Shown here piece after piece: positions 40,961 through 50,692 of a stretch of DNA of 64,000 bases. The notes beneath the pieces were generated by a model. That model worked only from the letters and a program-made list of their open reading frames with translations, was not told the origin of the DNA and did not search any database. Position 1 is the stretch's first letter; the number at the start of each line of letters is the position of its first letter. This stretch comes from Mycolicibacterium tusciae (GTDB lineage Bacteria; Actinomycetota; Actinomycetes; Mycobacteriales; Mycobacteriaceae): assembly GCF_002086795.1 (NCBI RefSeq), contig NZ_MVIM01000010.1, positions 117,672 to 181,671 on the forward strand, in the 5' to 3' direction. A program made the position numbers and the translations under genes.

Positions 40961-43168
40961 TCAACCACCGTTGTTTGCTGCTTTGAACTCTCGGCGCTTG
41001 CGGTGGAGGATCGGCTCGGTGTAACCGTTCGGCTGAGCCCCTCCGGCCAAGATCAGCTCCTGCGCGGCGGCGAACGCCACGCTGCCGTCTGGGTCTGGTG
41101 CCATGGGCCGGAATTCCGGATCTTTTTCGTTCTGCTGATCCACCACCGCGGCCATCCGCCGCAGGCTGGCCTTCACATCGTCCTCGGTGATGACACCGTG
41201 GCGCAACCAGTTCGCCAGCAGCTGACTCGAGATGCGAAGGGTGGCACGGTCTTCCATCAGCGCGACGTTGTGAATGTCGGGCACTTTGGAGCAGCCGACG
41301 CCCGCGTCGATCCAGCGCACCACGTAGCCGAGGATCGACTGGCAGTTGTTGTCGACTTCTTCGCGGATCTCCTCGGGCGCCCACGCGAGTTCCTTACCCA
41401 GCGGCACGGTCAGCAGCTCATCGACAGTGGTCCGCGTCTTGCCCTGCAACTCCTTCTGCACGGCGAACACGTCGACCTCGTGATAGTGCATCGCGTGCAG
41501 AGTGGCCGCCGTCGGCGACGGCACCCACGCGGTCGTGGCGCCGGCCTTGGGCTGACCGATCTTCTGCTCGACCATGTCGGCCATCAGGTCCGTCATGGCC
41601 CACATGCCCTTGCCGATCTGTGCGCGCCCGGAGAACCCCGTGGCCAAGCCGACGTCCACGTTCTGGTCCTCGTAGGCCAGGATCCACGGCTGCGTCTTCA
41701 TGGCGCCCTTGCGGATCATCGGGCCGGCCTCCATCGACGTGTGGATCTCGTCGCCGGTGCGGTCCAGGAAGCCGGTGTTGATGAACACCACGCGGTCGCG
41801 TGCCGCTTTGATGCAGGCCTTCAGGTTGAGGGTGGTGCGTCGCTCCTCGTCCATGATGCCGACCTTGATGGTGTTCGGCGGCAGACCGAGCACGTCCTCG
41901 ACCCGGCCGAACAACTCGACGGTGAAGGCCACTTCGTCGGGCCCATGCATCTTGGGCTTGACGATGTAGATCGAGCCGGTGCGGCTGTTGACCATAGGGC
42001 CGTTCTTGGTGGCGCCGTCTTCGTCCGCCTTCAGACCGTGCATCGCGATCAGGCTGGTGAACAGCGCGTCCTGGATGCCCTCACCGATCTCATTGCCATC
42101 GACGTCCACGATCGCGTCGTTGGTCATCAGATGACCGACGTTGCGCACGAACATCAGACTGCGGCCGGGCAGCGTCAGCTCGCCCTCGCCGTCCGGTGTG
42201 GTGTAGGTGCGGTCCTCGTTGAGCACACGGGTGAACGTCTTGTCGCCCTTGGCCACCTCTTCGGTGAGGTCGCCGCGGTTCAGGCCCAGCCAGTTGCGGT
42301 AACCGAGCACCTTGTCGTCGGCGTCGACGGCGGCCACGGAGTCCTCGAAGTCCATGATCGTGGTGATCGCGGATTCAAGGACGACGTCCTTGATGCCGGC
42401 TGCATCGGTGGCGCCGACGGGGGAGTCCGGGTCGACCAGGATCTCGACGTGCAGGCCGTGGTTGCGCAGCAGCACCGACCAGGAGGGCGAACCGAGTTCA
42501 CCGGTGTAGCCGACGAACTGCTCGGGCGTCGCAAGGCCGGTCGATTGCTCGTCACCCAGCTCGACGATCAACTGCCCTTCGTCGATCTTGATGCCGGTCG
42601 CATCGCTCCAGGCGCCGTTCGCCAGCGGGGCCGCACCGTCGAGGAAGCGGCGGGCGTACGCGATGACCTTGTCGCCGCGGACCTTGTTGTAGCTGGTGCC
42701 TTTCTCGGCCCCGTCGTCTTCGGCGATGACATCGGTGCCGTACAGCGCGTCGTACAGCGAACCCCACCGGGCGTTCGCGGCGTTCAGCGCGAAGCGTGCG
42801 TTGAGGATCGGGACCACCAGCTGCGGGCCCGCGGTCGTGGTGATCTCGTCGTCGACGCCCGCGGTGGAGATCGTGAAGTCGTCGGGCTGGGGCAGCAGGT
42901 ACCCGATCTCGGTGAGGAACTGCCGATAGGCCTCGGGATCGATCGGCTCAATGACCCGCTGGCGGTGCCACTTGTCGATACGTGCCTGCAGATCGTCCCG
43001 GTAGGCGAGCAGTTCCTGGTTCTTGGGTGTCAGGTCGGCGACGACCTTGTCGACGCCCGACCAGAAGGTGTCGGGATCGAGGCCGGTGCCGGGAAGTGCC
43101 TCATCGTTGACGAAGTCGTACAGCACCTGGGCAACACGCAGGTTGCCCACTTTCACGCGATCGGTCAT
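40961..43168 (-). CDS. glcB: Malate synthase G
   Basis: A 735-residue enzyme of the G isoform, which condenses glyoxylate and acetyl-CoA to malate. Recognisable regions are VVLESAITTIMDFEDSVAAV with the catalytic acid loop, YIVKPKMHGPDEVAFT, VGIMDEERRTTLNLKACI, and the C-terminal NVALMEDRATLRISSQLLANWL with the catalytic base region DRATLR. Length and order match glcB (Rv1837c). It completes the glyoxylate bypass during growth on fatty acids or acetate. Confidence 0.96.
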   Translation of the reverse strand: MTDRVKVGNLRVAQVLYDFVNDEALPGTGLDPDTFWSGVDKVVADLTPKNQELLAYRDDLQARIDKWHRQRVIEPIDPEAYRQFLTEIGYLLPQPDDFTISTAGVDDEITTTAGPQLVVPILNARFALNAANARWGSLYDALYGTDVIAEDDGAEKGTSYNKVRGDKVIAYARRFLDGAAPLANGAWSDATGIKIDEGQLIVELGDEQSTGLATPEQFVGYTGELGSPSWSVLLRNHGLHVEILVDPDSPVGATDAAGIKDVVLESAITTIMDFEDSVAAVDADDKVLGYRNWLGLNRGDLTEEVAKGDKTFTRVLNEDRTYTTPDGEGELTLPGRSLMFVRNVGHLMTNDAIVDVDGNEIGEGIQDALFTSLIAMHGLKADEDGATKNGPMVNSRTGSIYIVKPKMHGPDEVAFTVELFGRVEDVLGLPPNTIKVGIMDEERRTTLNLKACIKAARDRVVFINTGFLDRTGDEIHTSMEAGPMIRKGAMKTQPWILAYEDQNVDVGLATGFSGRAQIGKGMWAMTDLMADMVEQKIGQPKAGATTAWVPSPTAATLHAMHYHEVDVFAVQKELQGKTRTTVDELLTVPLGKELAWAPEEIREEVDNNCQSILGYVVRWIDAGVGCSKVPDIHNVALMEDRATLRISSQLLANWLRHGVITEDDVKASLRRMAAVVDQQNEKDPEFRPMAPDPDGSVAFAAAQELILAGGAQPNGYTEPILHRKRREFKAANNGG

Positions 43169-43217
43169 ATTTCCTCCCTCGCCGCAAAGGCGTCGAACGC
43201 AGTGCCGTCGATCCAGC

Positions 43218-44177
43218 TTACCCGCGGGTAACGGCGCCTAACTCTGATGTCGCCGCCGAGGCGGCTCCGGTTCCCTCGTGCACCACGCCGGTGCCTTCCG
43301 CGGCGAGCAACTGCTCACACGCCTTGGTCAGGCGCTCTCGGAGCGGTGCTGCCTGCTCGGCAACGTGCTGCTGGATACGAACGTATTCGGAACGCCCGGC
43401 GGGCGTTTCGATCGCGATCGGCTCGAATCCGTAGTCGCGAAGATCATAGGGACTGGCGCGCATGTCGAGCTCACGGGCTTGGGTGGCGAGCTCCAGACAA
43501 TCCATCACCAGCGCCGAGTCCACGAGGGGTCCCAGCTTGTAGGCGAACTTGTAGCAATCCATGGCCGCGTGCAGACAGCCGGGTTGCTCGGACCCGACCT
43601 GGCCATCCCGGGTCAGTTGCTCGCTGTTGCGTTCGGTGGCCGGCTTGGTGAAAAAACGGAAGGCATCAAAATGGCTGCACCGCAACGGCATTGATTCAAC
43701 GACCGCATCTGTTCCGGCGGCGCCGAGTCGCAGCGGGACGCGCTCGTGGCGCACCGTGGGCGCGCGGTAGACCATTGCCCACTCGTGCAGCCCGAAGCAG
43801 TTCAGCCGCGCCGGCCGCGACGCCGTCGCGCGCAGCAGCCCGGCGATGAAGCGCACCGTGTCGGCGCGGCCGGTCAGGTACTCACGACTCACCGTCACAC
43901 CGGCGCGGGTACGTCGATAGCCGCTGCGACCCAGGTAGCGCGCCGCCGAATCGCCGGCGAGCGCCACACCGAACCCTGGGTGCCACGTCCGCAATTGCCG
44001 GGGACGCAGGCTGTAGTAGGTGAACAGGAAATCCCAGACGGGATGGGGCTCGGAGGCCGGTGTGCGCAACGACCGCAGGAATCCGTCGACCCGTTCACGA
44101 TGACGCTGCTCTCGGCGGGTCCAGTCGTGCTCGTCGAGCACCCGATAGCGGGTGTCGGTGTGCGCAGACTCACACAC
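43218..44177 (-). CDS. Conserved protein usually annotated 3-methyladenine DNA glycosylase
   Basis: About 319 residues. Database copies in actinobacteria are often called 3-methyladenine DNA glycosylase, but I see no helix-hairpin-helix or Mpg motif. Distinct stretches are VWDFLFTYYSLRPRQLRTWHPGFG, LNCFGLHEWAMVYR, PLRCSHFDAFRFFT and CLHAAMDCYKFAYKLGPLV, rich in His, Cys, Trp and Tyr and suggestive of a catalytic or metal site. The GTG used overlaps the end of the CBS-domain gene by eight bases; one further GTG at 44141 is possible. Function unknown. Confidence 0.72.
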   Translation of the reverse strand: MCESAHTDTRYRVLDEHDWTRREQRHRERVDGFLRSLRTPASEPHPVWDFLFTYYSLRPRQLRTWHPGFGVALAGDSAARYLGRSGYRRTRAGVTVSREYLTGRADTVRFIAGLLRATASRPARLNCFGLHEWAMVYRAPTVRHERVPLRLGAAGTDAVVESMPLRCSHFDAFRFFTKPATERNSEQLTRDGQVGSEQPGCLHAAMDCYKFAYKLGPLVDSALVMDCLELATQARELDMRASPYDLRDYGFEPIAIETPAGRSEYVRIQQHVAEQAAPLRERLTKACEQLLAAEGTGVVHEGTGAASAATSELGAVTRG

Positions 44178-45234
44178 GGTGTGTTCCGTCACGCACGGTG
44201 CCGACCAGGTCTTCCACCAGGTCCTCCAGTGCCACCATCGCCGAAACGCTGCCGTCGGGCGCGGTGACGAGTGCCAGGTGCGCGTTGTCCCGCCGCAGCC
44301 TCGACAGCGCGTCGGGCAGCGACATCGATGCCGGCACCCGTGGCAGCGGCCGCACCATCGAGGCGTCCAGCACCTCCTGTTCGTTGGAGGGGTCGTGGAC
44401 CAACGGCAGGACGTCCTTGATGTGCAGGTACCCGACGTAGTCGCCGGCCGGATCGCTGACCGGGAACCTCGAATAACCGGTTTCGGCGAGTGCTTCTTCG
44501 ATCGCACCCAGGGTGGGGCCGAACCCCGCGCGCGCGACCGGAACGGCGCGGATCTTGCTCAGGGGCATGGCGACGTCGTTGGCGACGCGATCGCGGATCT
44601 GCAGTGCGCGGGTGAGCCGCCCGTGCTCCTCCTGGTCCAGCAGACCCTCGGATCGCGATTCCGCGATCATCTCGGAGAGCTCGACCGTCGAGACCGCGAC
44701 GTCGAGTTCGTCCTTGGGCTCCACGCCGAACGACCGCAGCGTGGTGTTGGCGCACCAGTTGTAAAAGGCGATGAACGGCCGGGCCAGCCGGATGTAGACC
44801 AGGTACACCGGGATCAGCAACATCGCCGACGATTCCGGTCCTGCGATCGCGATGTTCTTCGGCACCATTTCGCCGAGCAGGACGTGCAGCGTCACCACGA
44901 TGGCGAGCGCGACGAAGAAGGACACCGTGTGCAGCACGGTGTCGGGGATGCCGACCAGCCCGAACGGCTTCTCCAGCAGGTGAGCGACCGCCGGTTCGCC
45001 GACGCGGCCCAACAGGATCGAACAGATCGTGATGCCCAGCTGCGCGCCGGCCAGCATCAGCGACAGGTTCTCGCCGGCGCGGATGACGGTCACCGCGCTC
45101 TTCTTGCCCTGCTCCGCCAGCGCTTCGAGGCGGTCGCGGCGCGCGGAGATCAGCGCGAACTCCGAGGCGACGAAGAACGCGTTGGCACCGAGCAGCAGGA
45201 AGGTCAGTAGCACACCGAAGATGTCGCCACCCAT
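44170..45234 (-). CDS. CNNM/CorC-type membrane protein with CBS domains (Rv1841c position)
   Basis: A 354-residue protein: an N-terminal DUF21/CNNM membrane domain with three to four helices (LLTFLLLGANAFFVASEFALISARRDRLEALAEQGKKSA, LGITICSILLGRVGEPAV, VVTLHVLLGEMVPKNIAIAGPE) and a CBS pair (about 205-345). It lacks the C-terminal CorC/HlyC transporter-associated domain that its partner has. The family exports Mg2+ or Na+-coupled divalent cations. Its ATG shares one base with the stop of the partner gene. Confidence 0.87.
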   Translation of the reverse strand: MGGDIFGVLLTFLLLGANAFFVASEFALISARRDRLEALAEQGKKSAVTVIRAGENLSLMLAGAQLGITICSILLGRVGEPAVAHLLEKPFGLVGIPDTVLHTVSFFVALAIVVTLHVLLGEMVPKNIAIAGPESSAMLLIPVYLVYIRLARPFIAFYNWCANTTLRSFGVEPKDELDVAVSTVELSEMIAESRSEGLLDQEEHGRLTRALQIRDRVANDVAMPLSKIRAVPVARAGFGPTLGAIEEALAETGYSRFPVSDPAGDYVGYLHIKDVLPLVHDPSNEQEVLDASMVRPLPRVPASMSLPDALSRLRRDNAHLALVTAPDGSVSAMVALEDLVEDLVGTVRDGTHRV

Positions 45235-46613
45235 CAGTCGTCATCTCCTGAGTTGTGGCGGCCCAGTTCGGTGAGCTCGAGCAGGTCGATACGCCTGCCG
45301 TCCATGCGGATGACCGTGGCCAGCCATCGGATGGGATCGTCGAGCGCGACGCCGTCGGGGTCGAATGCCGTCAACTCGACCGACTCGGATTCATCCGGAA
45401 TGTGCCCCAGCTTTTCGAGCACCAGTCCGCCGATCGTTTCGTAATCCCCCTCGGGCGCACGGAAACCGGTGGCGTCAGCGACCTCGTCGATGCGCAGCAA
45501 CCCGGACACCTGCCAGCCGCGTCCCGCGGGCACGACATCGGGCGGCTCGACGTCGTGCTCGTCGCGCACGTCGCCGACGATCTCCTCGATGAGGTCCTCC
45601 ATGGTGACCATGCCAGCGGTGCCGCCGTACTCGTCGACGACCAGCGCGGTCTGTAGGCCGTTGGCGCGGATCTGGGCCATCACCGCGTCGCCGTCGAGCG
45701 TGGAGGGCACCGTGGCGACCGGCAGCGCGAGGCGGGCCAGGGGGGTGGTGGCCCGCCGCTCCGGCGGCACTTCGAACACCTGCTTGACGTGCGCGATGCC
45801 GATGGTTTCATCGAGGTCGCCCTCGATGATCGGGAAGCGCGAGTAGCCGGTCTTGATGGCTGCGGCGACCAGGTCGGCGGCGGTGTCGTCGGATTCCAGC
45901 GCCTCGATCTTGGATCGCGGAGTCATCAATTCCTCGGCGGTGCGCTCGCCGAACTGCAGCGAGCGGTCCACGAGCACGGCGGTGACCGGGTCCAGTGCGC
46001 CGCTGCGCGCGGAGCTGCGCACCAGCGACACCAGCTCCTGGGGTGAGCGGGCAGAGCGCAGTTCCTCGGCGGGTTCGATACCCAGCCTGCGCAGAATCCA
46101 GTTGGCGGTTCCGTTCGTTGCGCGGATCAACGGCGTGAACAGCGCGGAGAACAGCAGCTGCGGACCCGCCGACCAGCGCGCCGTCTGCACCGGCCGGGCG
46201 ACCGCCAGGTTCTTGGGCACCAGTTCGCCGAACACCATCGACAACGACGTGGCGATCAGGACGGCGCCGAACAGGGACAGCCCACCCACGAGACCGTCGG
46301 GCACACCGATCGCCTCGAGACCGGGCCGGATCAGCCGCCCGACAACGGGTTCGGCCAGATAACCGGTGGCCAGCGTGGTGATCGAGATGCCGACCTGGGC
46401 GCCGGAGAGCTGGAACGACAGCGTTCGGTGGGCCCGTCGCACCATCTGGTCACGGCGGGCGCCACTGCGCGCATTGGATTCGACCGTGCTGCGCTCGAGC
46501 GCGGTCAGGGAGAACTCCGCGGCGACGAACACCGCCGTTCCGGCGGTCAGCAGCACGATCGCGCCGATGGAGAGCAAGGACATCGTGAGGGTCATCGAGA
46601 ACTCAGCGTCCAC
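45234..46613 (-). CDS. CNNM/CorC-type membrane protein with CBS and CorC domains (Rv1842c position)
   Basis: A 459-residue protein: membrane DUF21 domain (FVAAEFSLTALERSTVESNA, VGISITTLATGYLAEPVVG, MVFGELVPKNLAVARP), CBS pair (MTPRSKIEALESDDTAADLV to DEYGGTAGMVTMEDLIEEIVGDV) and a CorC_HlyC domain (VSGLLRIDEVADATGF, YETIGGLVLEKLGHIP). It is first in a two-gene unit with the shorter paralogue, so a heteromeric cation exporter is likely. The GTG start could be replaced by an ATG six codons later. Often mis-annotated as hemolysin. Confidence 0.87.
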   Translation of the reverse strand: MDAEFSMTLTMSLLSIGAIVLLTAGTAVFVAAEFSLTALERSTVESNARSGARRDQMVRRAHRTLSFQLSGAQVGISITTLATGYLAEPVVGRLIRPGLEAIGVPDGLVGGLSLFGAVLIATSLSMVFGELVPKNLAVARPVQTARWSAGPQLLFSALFTPLIRATNGTANWILRRLGIEPAEELRSARSPQELVSLVRSSARSGALDPVTAVLVDRSLQFGERTAEELMTPRSKIEALESDDTAADLVAAAIKTGYSRFPIIEGDLDETIGIAHVKQVFEVPPERRATTPLARLALPVATVPSTLDGDAVMAQIRANGLQTALVVDEYGGTAGMVTMEDLIEEIVGDVRDEHDVEPPDVVPAGRGWQVSGLLRIDEVADATGFRAPEGDYETIGGLVLEKLGHIPDESESVELTAFDPDGVALDDPIRWLATVIRMDGRRIDLLELTELGRHNSGDDD

Positions 46614-46780
46614 ACCGATGGGGCGCCGGGCCTGTTGCCCGGCCGACTAGGGGATGGCTCGGCGTCGTTCGGCTCGTCGCCCGGCCGCTCTGCCCCCAAG
46701 CTCGCGGCCTCAACGGGTGCCTGCGGCACAGGGTCCCTTTCGAGTAGACACGTGAGAGTGGGTCCATGTTAGCCGTTGGT

Positions 46781-46808
46781 GACCGGCCGGTGGATTCACC
46801 AGCCGGTC
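46781..46808 (-). terminator. Stem-loop at the end of guaB1
   Basis: GACCGGC-c-GGTG pairs with CACC-a-GCCGGTC around a GATT loop: eleven pairs with one mismatch. The guaB1 stop codon is in the distal arm. No T run follows. Confidence 0.5.
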
Positions 46809-48232
46809 GGCAGTGGATGACCCTCGGCGAACCCCGCGTGGGACTGCACACCCAGCACAACCTTCTCGTGTAGCTCGGCGAGGTTGCCCGCGCCCACGTA
46901 GGTGCACGTGCTGCGCACCCCGGAGGTGATGTGGTCCAGCAGGTCCTCCACCCCGCCCCTGGACGGGTCCAGCCCCATCCGCGACGTGGAGATACCCTCC
47001 TCGAACAACGACTTGCGGGCCTGGTCGAACGGGTCGTCGGCGGCGGTACGCGCCGCGACGGCGCGCTTGGACGCCATGCCGTAGCTCTCCTTGAACGGCC
47101 GATCCTCGCGGTCGCGCATGAGGTCGCCCGGCGATTCGTAGGTGCCGGCGAACCACGAGCCGATCATGACGTTGGAGGCGCCTGCGGCTAGGGCCAGCGC
47201 GACGTCGCGGGGATGACGGACACCGCCGTCGGCCCACACGTGACCACCGAGTTGTCTTGCCGCCGAAGCACATTCGAGCACCGCCGAGAACTGTGGCCGG
47301 CCCACGCCGGTCATCATCCGGGTGGTGCACATCGCGCCGGGCCCGACGCCGACCTTCACGATCGACGCGCCCGCCGAGATCAGGTCGCGGGTGCCTTCGG
47401 CGGACACCACGTTGCCCGCCACCAGCGGCAGCCCCAGGTCCAGTGAGGCGACCGCCTTGATGGCGTCCAGCATCCGCAGCTGATGTCCGTGCGCGGTGTC
47501 GATCACCAGCAGGTCGACGCCCGCCTCGGCCAGACCGCGCGCCTTCGCGCCCACGTCACCGTTGATGCCGACCGCCGCGGCGATCCGCAACCGGCCCGTC
47601 GCATCCACGGCAGGTGTGTAGATGCCCGCACGGATGGCGGCGGTCCGGCTGAGCACACCGGCCAGGGTGCCGTCCGGTTCGGTCAGTACCGCGACGTCCA
47701 CGGGCGCGTGTTCGAGCAGGTCGAACACCTTCCGTGGGTCGGTGCCGGCGGGCGCGGTGACGAAGTCCGTGATGGCGATGTCGCGGACCCGGGTGAACCG
47801 GTCTACGCCCACGCAGCCCGCCTCGGTGACCAGGCCGATGGGCCTGCCCTCGAACAGCACCACCGCGGCACCGTGCGCGCGCTTGTGAATCAGCGCCATC
47901 GCGTCCGACACCGAGTCGTCGGGGGAGAGCACGACCGGGGTGTCGACCACCAGGTCGCGACTCTTCACGAAGTCGACTGTCTGCTGCACCGCGGAGATCG
48001 GGAGATCTTGCGGCAGAACGACAATGCCGCCGCGACGCGCGACCGTCTCGGCCATCCGCCGACCCGCTACCGCGGTCATGTTCGCCACCACCACCGGAAT
48101 CGTGGTGCCCGAGCCGTCCGACGTCGAGAGGTCGACGTCCATCCGCGACATCACATCGGAGCGTCCAGGGACGATGAAGACGTCGTTGTAGGTCAGGTCG
48201 AACGCGGGCTGGTGGCCATTGAGAAACTTCAT
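46796..48232 (-). CDS. guaB1: GuaB1, IMPDH-family GMP reductase
   Basis: A 478-residue IMP dehydrogenase/GMP reductase-fold protein. The catalytic cysteine is Cys302 in GVGPGAMCTTRMMTG; a CBS pair is inserted at about 95-205 (VVLSPDDSVSDAMALIHKRAH and VAVLTEPDGTLAGVL). In M. smegmatis GuaB1 has been shown to be a GMP reductase rather than IMPDH, recycling guanylate to IMP, with the CBS domains sensing purine nucleotides. Position equals Rv1843c. It is 12 bp from gnd and likely co-transcribed. Confidence 0.92.
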   Translation of the reverse strand: MKFLNGHQPAFDLTYNDVFIVPGRSDVMSRMDVDLSTSDGSGTTIPVVVANMTAVAGRRMAETVARRGGIVVLPQDLPISAVQQTVDFVKSRDLVVDTPVVLSPDDSVSDAMALIHKRAHGAAVVLFEGRPIGLVTEAGCVGVDRFTRVRDIAITDFVTAPAGTDPRKVFDLLEHAPVDVAVLTEPDGTLAGVLSRTAAIRAGIYTPAVDATGRLRIAAAVGINGDVGAKARGLAEAGVDLLVIDTAHGHQLRMLDAIKAVASLDLGLPLVAGNVVSAEGTRDLISAGASIVKVGVGPGAMCTTRMMTGVGRPQFSAVLECASAARQLGGHVWADGGVRHPRDVALALAAGASNVMIGSWFAGTYESPGDLMRDREDRPFKESYGMASKRAVAARTAADDPFDQARKSLFEEGISTSRMGLDPSRGGVEDLLDHITSGVRSTCTYVGAGNLAELHEKVVLGVQSHAGFAEGHPLPTGW

Positions 48233-48244
48233 GTCAGGCCAATT

Positions 48245-49705
48245 CTAGGCCTCGACCTCGCTGCGGTCTCCGCTCCACAGCGTGTGGAACCGCGCGGACG
48301 GATCGGCGTCGATGCGGCCGTAGGTGTGGGCGCCGAAGAAGTCGCGCAGGCCCTGGGTGAGCGCCGCAGGCAACCGTTCGGTGCGCAACCCGTCGTAGTA
48401 GGACAGCGCCGAGGAGAAGCCTGGGATCGGGATGCCCAGCTCGGTCGCGGTCACCACGACGCGGCGCCAACTGTCGATCGCGGCCTCGATCGCCTCCCGG
48501 AAATACGGGGCGACGATCAGCGACGGCAGATCTGGCGTCTCGTCGAACGCTTCCTTGATGCGGTTGAGGAACTTGGCCCGGATGATGCACCCGCCACGCC
48601 AGATGGTGGCCATATCACCCGGGGTGATGCCCCAGTCGTATTCCGCGCTGCCTGCCTGAATCTGGTTGAAGCCCTGCGCGTACGCGATGATCTTGGAGGC
48701 ATACAGTGCCTTGCTGACGTCATCGATGAATCGTGCTGCATCGCCGGGCTTTTCGCCGAGATCGCCGGACGCCAGACCAGTGGTCGCCTTGCGCTGCGCC
48801 ACCGAACCCGACAGCGCGCGGGCGAACACCGCCTCGGCGATCCCGGTCACCGGCACCCCGAGATCCAGCGCTGACTTCACCGTCCACCGTCCCGTGCCCT
48901 TCTGCTCGGCCTCGTCGAGGATGAGGTCGACAAGCGGTTTGCCGGTCTTGGCGTCGGTCTGCCGCAGCACGTCGGCGGTGATCTCGATGAGGAAGCTGTC
49001 CAGGTCGCCGGAGTTCCATTCGGCGAAGACGTCGGCGATCTCGGGTGCGCTCAGTCCCAGCGCATCGCGCAGCAGCTGGTAGGCCTCACCGATCAGCTGC
49101 ATGTCGGAGTACTCGATGCCGTTGTGCACCATCTTCACGAAGTGCCCTGCGCCGTCGGGTCCGATATGCGTGCAGCACGGCACCCCGTCGACGTGCGCGG
49201 AGATCTCCTCGAGCAGCGGGCCCAGCGACTTGTAGGACTCGGCCGGACCGCCGGGCATGATCGACGGGCCCTTGAGCGCGCCCTCCTCACCGCCGGAGAT
49301 GCCGGCGCCGACGAAGTGGAGCCCGCGCTCGCGGATCGCCTTTTCGCGGCGGATGGTGTCGGTGTAGAGCGCATTGCCGCCGTCGATGATGATGTCGCCT
49401 TCCTCCATCGCGTCGGCGAGCTCGTTGATGACGGCGTCGGTCGGGTCGCCCGCCTTGACCATGATGATCACTCGGCGTGGCTTCTCCAGCGCGGCAAGGA
49501 ATTCGGGGATGGTCTCGCTGCGCACGAAATTGCCCTCGGAGCCGTGTTCGGCCAGCAGCGCGTCGGTCTTGGCGACGGACCGGTTGTGCAGCGCCACGGT
49601 GTATCCGTGGCTGGCGAAGTTGCGCGCGAGGTTGGATCCCATGACCGCGAGGCCGGTGACCCCGATCTGAGCCGTGCCGTTCGTGGGATTTTCAGACGAG
49701 CTCAT
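48245..49705 (-). CDS. gnd: 6-phosphogluconate dehydrogenase, NADP-dependent
   Basis: A 486-residue enzyme of the long, NADP-type class. GVTGLAVMGSNLARNFASHG at about 14-33 is the coenzyme fold, VGAGISGGEEGALKGPSIMPGG and HFVKMVHNGIEYSDMQLI hold the substrate and the catalytic lysine, and GGCIIRAKFLN is in the helical C-domain. It oxidatively decarboxylates 6-phosphogluconate to ribulose-5-phosphate. Position equals gnd1 (Rv1844c). Confidence 0.96.
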   Translation of the reverse strand: MSSSENPTNGTAQIGVTGLAVMGSNLARNFASHGYTVALHNRSVAKTDALLAEHGSEGNFVRSETIPEFLAALEKPRRVIIMVKAGDPTDAVINELADAMEEGDIIIDGGNALYTDTIRREKAIRERGLHFVGAGISGGEEGALKGPSIMPGGPAESYKSLGPLLEEISAHVDGVPCCTHIGPDGAGHFVKMVHNGIEYSDMQLIGEAYQLLRDALGLSAPEIADVFAEWNSGDLDSFLIEITADVLRQTDAKTGKPLVDLILDEAEQKGTGRWTVKSALDLGVPVTGIAEAVFARALSGSVAQRKATTGLASGDLGEKPGDAARFIDDVSKALYASKIIAYAQGFNQIQAGSAEYDWGITPGDMATIWRGGCIIRAKFLNRIKEAFDETPDLPSLIVAPYFREAIEAAIDSWRRVVVTATELGIPIPGFSSALSYYDGLRTERLPAALTQGLRDFFGAHTYGRIDADPSARFHTLWSGDRSEVEA

Positions 49706-49757
49706 TCGGGCAGCCTTTCGTTTTGGTCGTGCAGGGATGGCCTACTACACAGAAGCG

Positions 49758-50678
49758 CTATGCAGTGAACAAACGATTCAACTCGGTCAACCAGGGCAGG
49801 ACCACCGCGACGGTGGGCACCACCAGAACGGCCGCGGCGGCCACGTAGGCGCACGCAGCCACACCCAGGCTGTTGCCGCGGCCGCCGAGACGGCGCACGC
49901 GGGTCACGGTCGTGGGTCCGCCCGCGGCCAGCGCGCCCGCGGGTGTGGGGCCCGTGGCGCAGGCGACCAACGCGCGAGCCAACGGAGTGGGACCGGCCGC
50001 ACGCACCGCGGCGTCATCGGCCAGCATCTCGATGAGCAACCGCACGGCATCCAGCGCGCTGGCACTACGGACGAAACGTGGGAACGCGGCATGTACCGCG
50101 GTGAACATCTCGAGCACCAGGTCGTGCCGGGCCCGCAGATGTGCGCGCTCGTGCGACAGGATCGCGGCGATCTCGTTGTCCGCCAGTGTCGTGAGGGTGC
50201 CCTCGCTGACCACCACGCGACTGCGCACGCCCGGCAGACAGTAGGCAAGGGGTTCCTCGACGTCGAGAATGCGCAATCCGGACTTGTGGGACTTGCCGAC
50301 GAGGTCGACAACCATCCGGTGGTGTGCGCGCCTGCGCCGCGTCGCTATCGCGACCTGGACGACCGCCACCGCAAGACGCGCCCCCACCATCAGCGTGAGC
50401 GCGAACACCGCCACGTAGGTGATCCACAGCGGCCAGCCGAGCGCGTCGATCTCGCCGGCCAACGTCGACGTCGGCCTGCCGTCGGGTCCGGGCGCGAAAA
50501 GCCTGCTCGCGATGGCGATTCCGGCGGAGAAGGCCGAGAGTACGGCGGCCAGCGCGATGGATTGCCACAGCACGATCGCGGCCCGCGGCGCCCGCGACGG
50601 CCACTTTGCCCGCGCCAGCATCGCCGGCACCGGTCCCGACAGGACCAGCGCCATGATGGAGAAGGCCAGCGCCGACAC
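49758..50678 (-). CDS. M56-family membrane metalloprotease, BlaR-like (Rv1845c position)
   Basis: A 306-residue membrane protein with about four hydrophobic helices and the zinc motif HERAH in IAAILSHERAHLRARHDLVLE; further zinc ligand in EMLADDAAVRA. This is the BlaR1/MecR1 protease module without the penicillin-binding sensor domain. It lies 14 bp after blaI. In M. tuberculosis BlaI regulates beta-lactamase and ATP synthase genes, and this protease is the likely inactivator of BlaI; how it senses beta-lactams without the sensor is open. Confidence 0.88.
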   Translation of the reverse strand: MSALAFSIMALVLSGPVPAMLARAKWPSRAPRAAIVLWQSIALAAVLSAFSAGIAIASRLFAPGPDGRPTSTLAGEIDALGWPLWITYVAVFALTLMVGARLAVAVVQVAIATRRRRAHHRMVVDLVGKSHKSGLRILDVEEPLAYCLPGVRSRVVVSEGTLTTLADNEIAAILSHERAHLRARHDLVLEMFTAVHAAFPRFVRSASALDAVRLLIEMLADDAAVRAAGPTPLARALVACATGPTPAGALAAGGPTTVTRVRRLGGRGNSLGVAACAYVAAAAVLVVPTVAVVLPWLTELNRLFTA

Positions 50679-50692
50679 GCTGTAAGTGTCTC

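Noticed and set aside
40580..43231. An 883-codon open frame antisense to glcB and the VWA gene
   Set aside because: It spans two real genes on the other strand and shows low-complexity Arg/Val/Asp composition without motifs.
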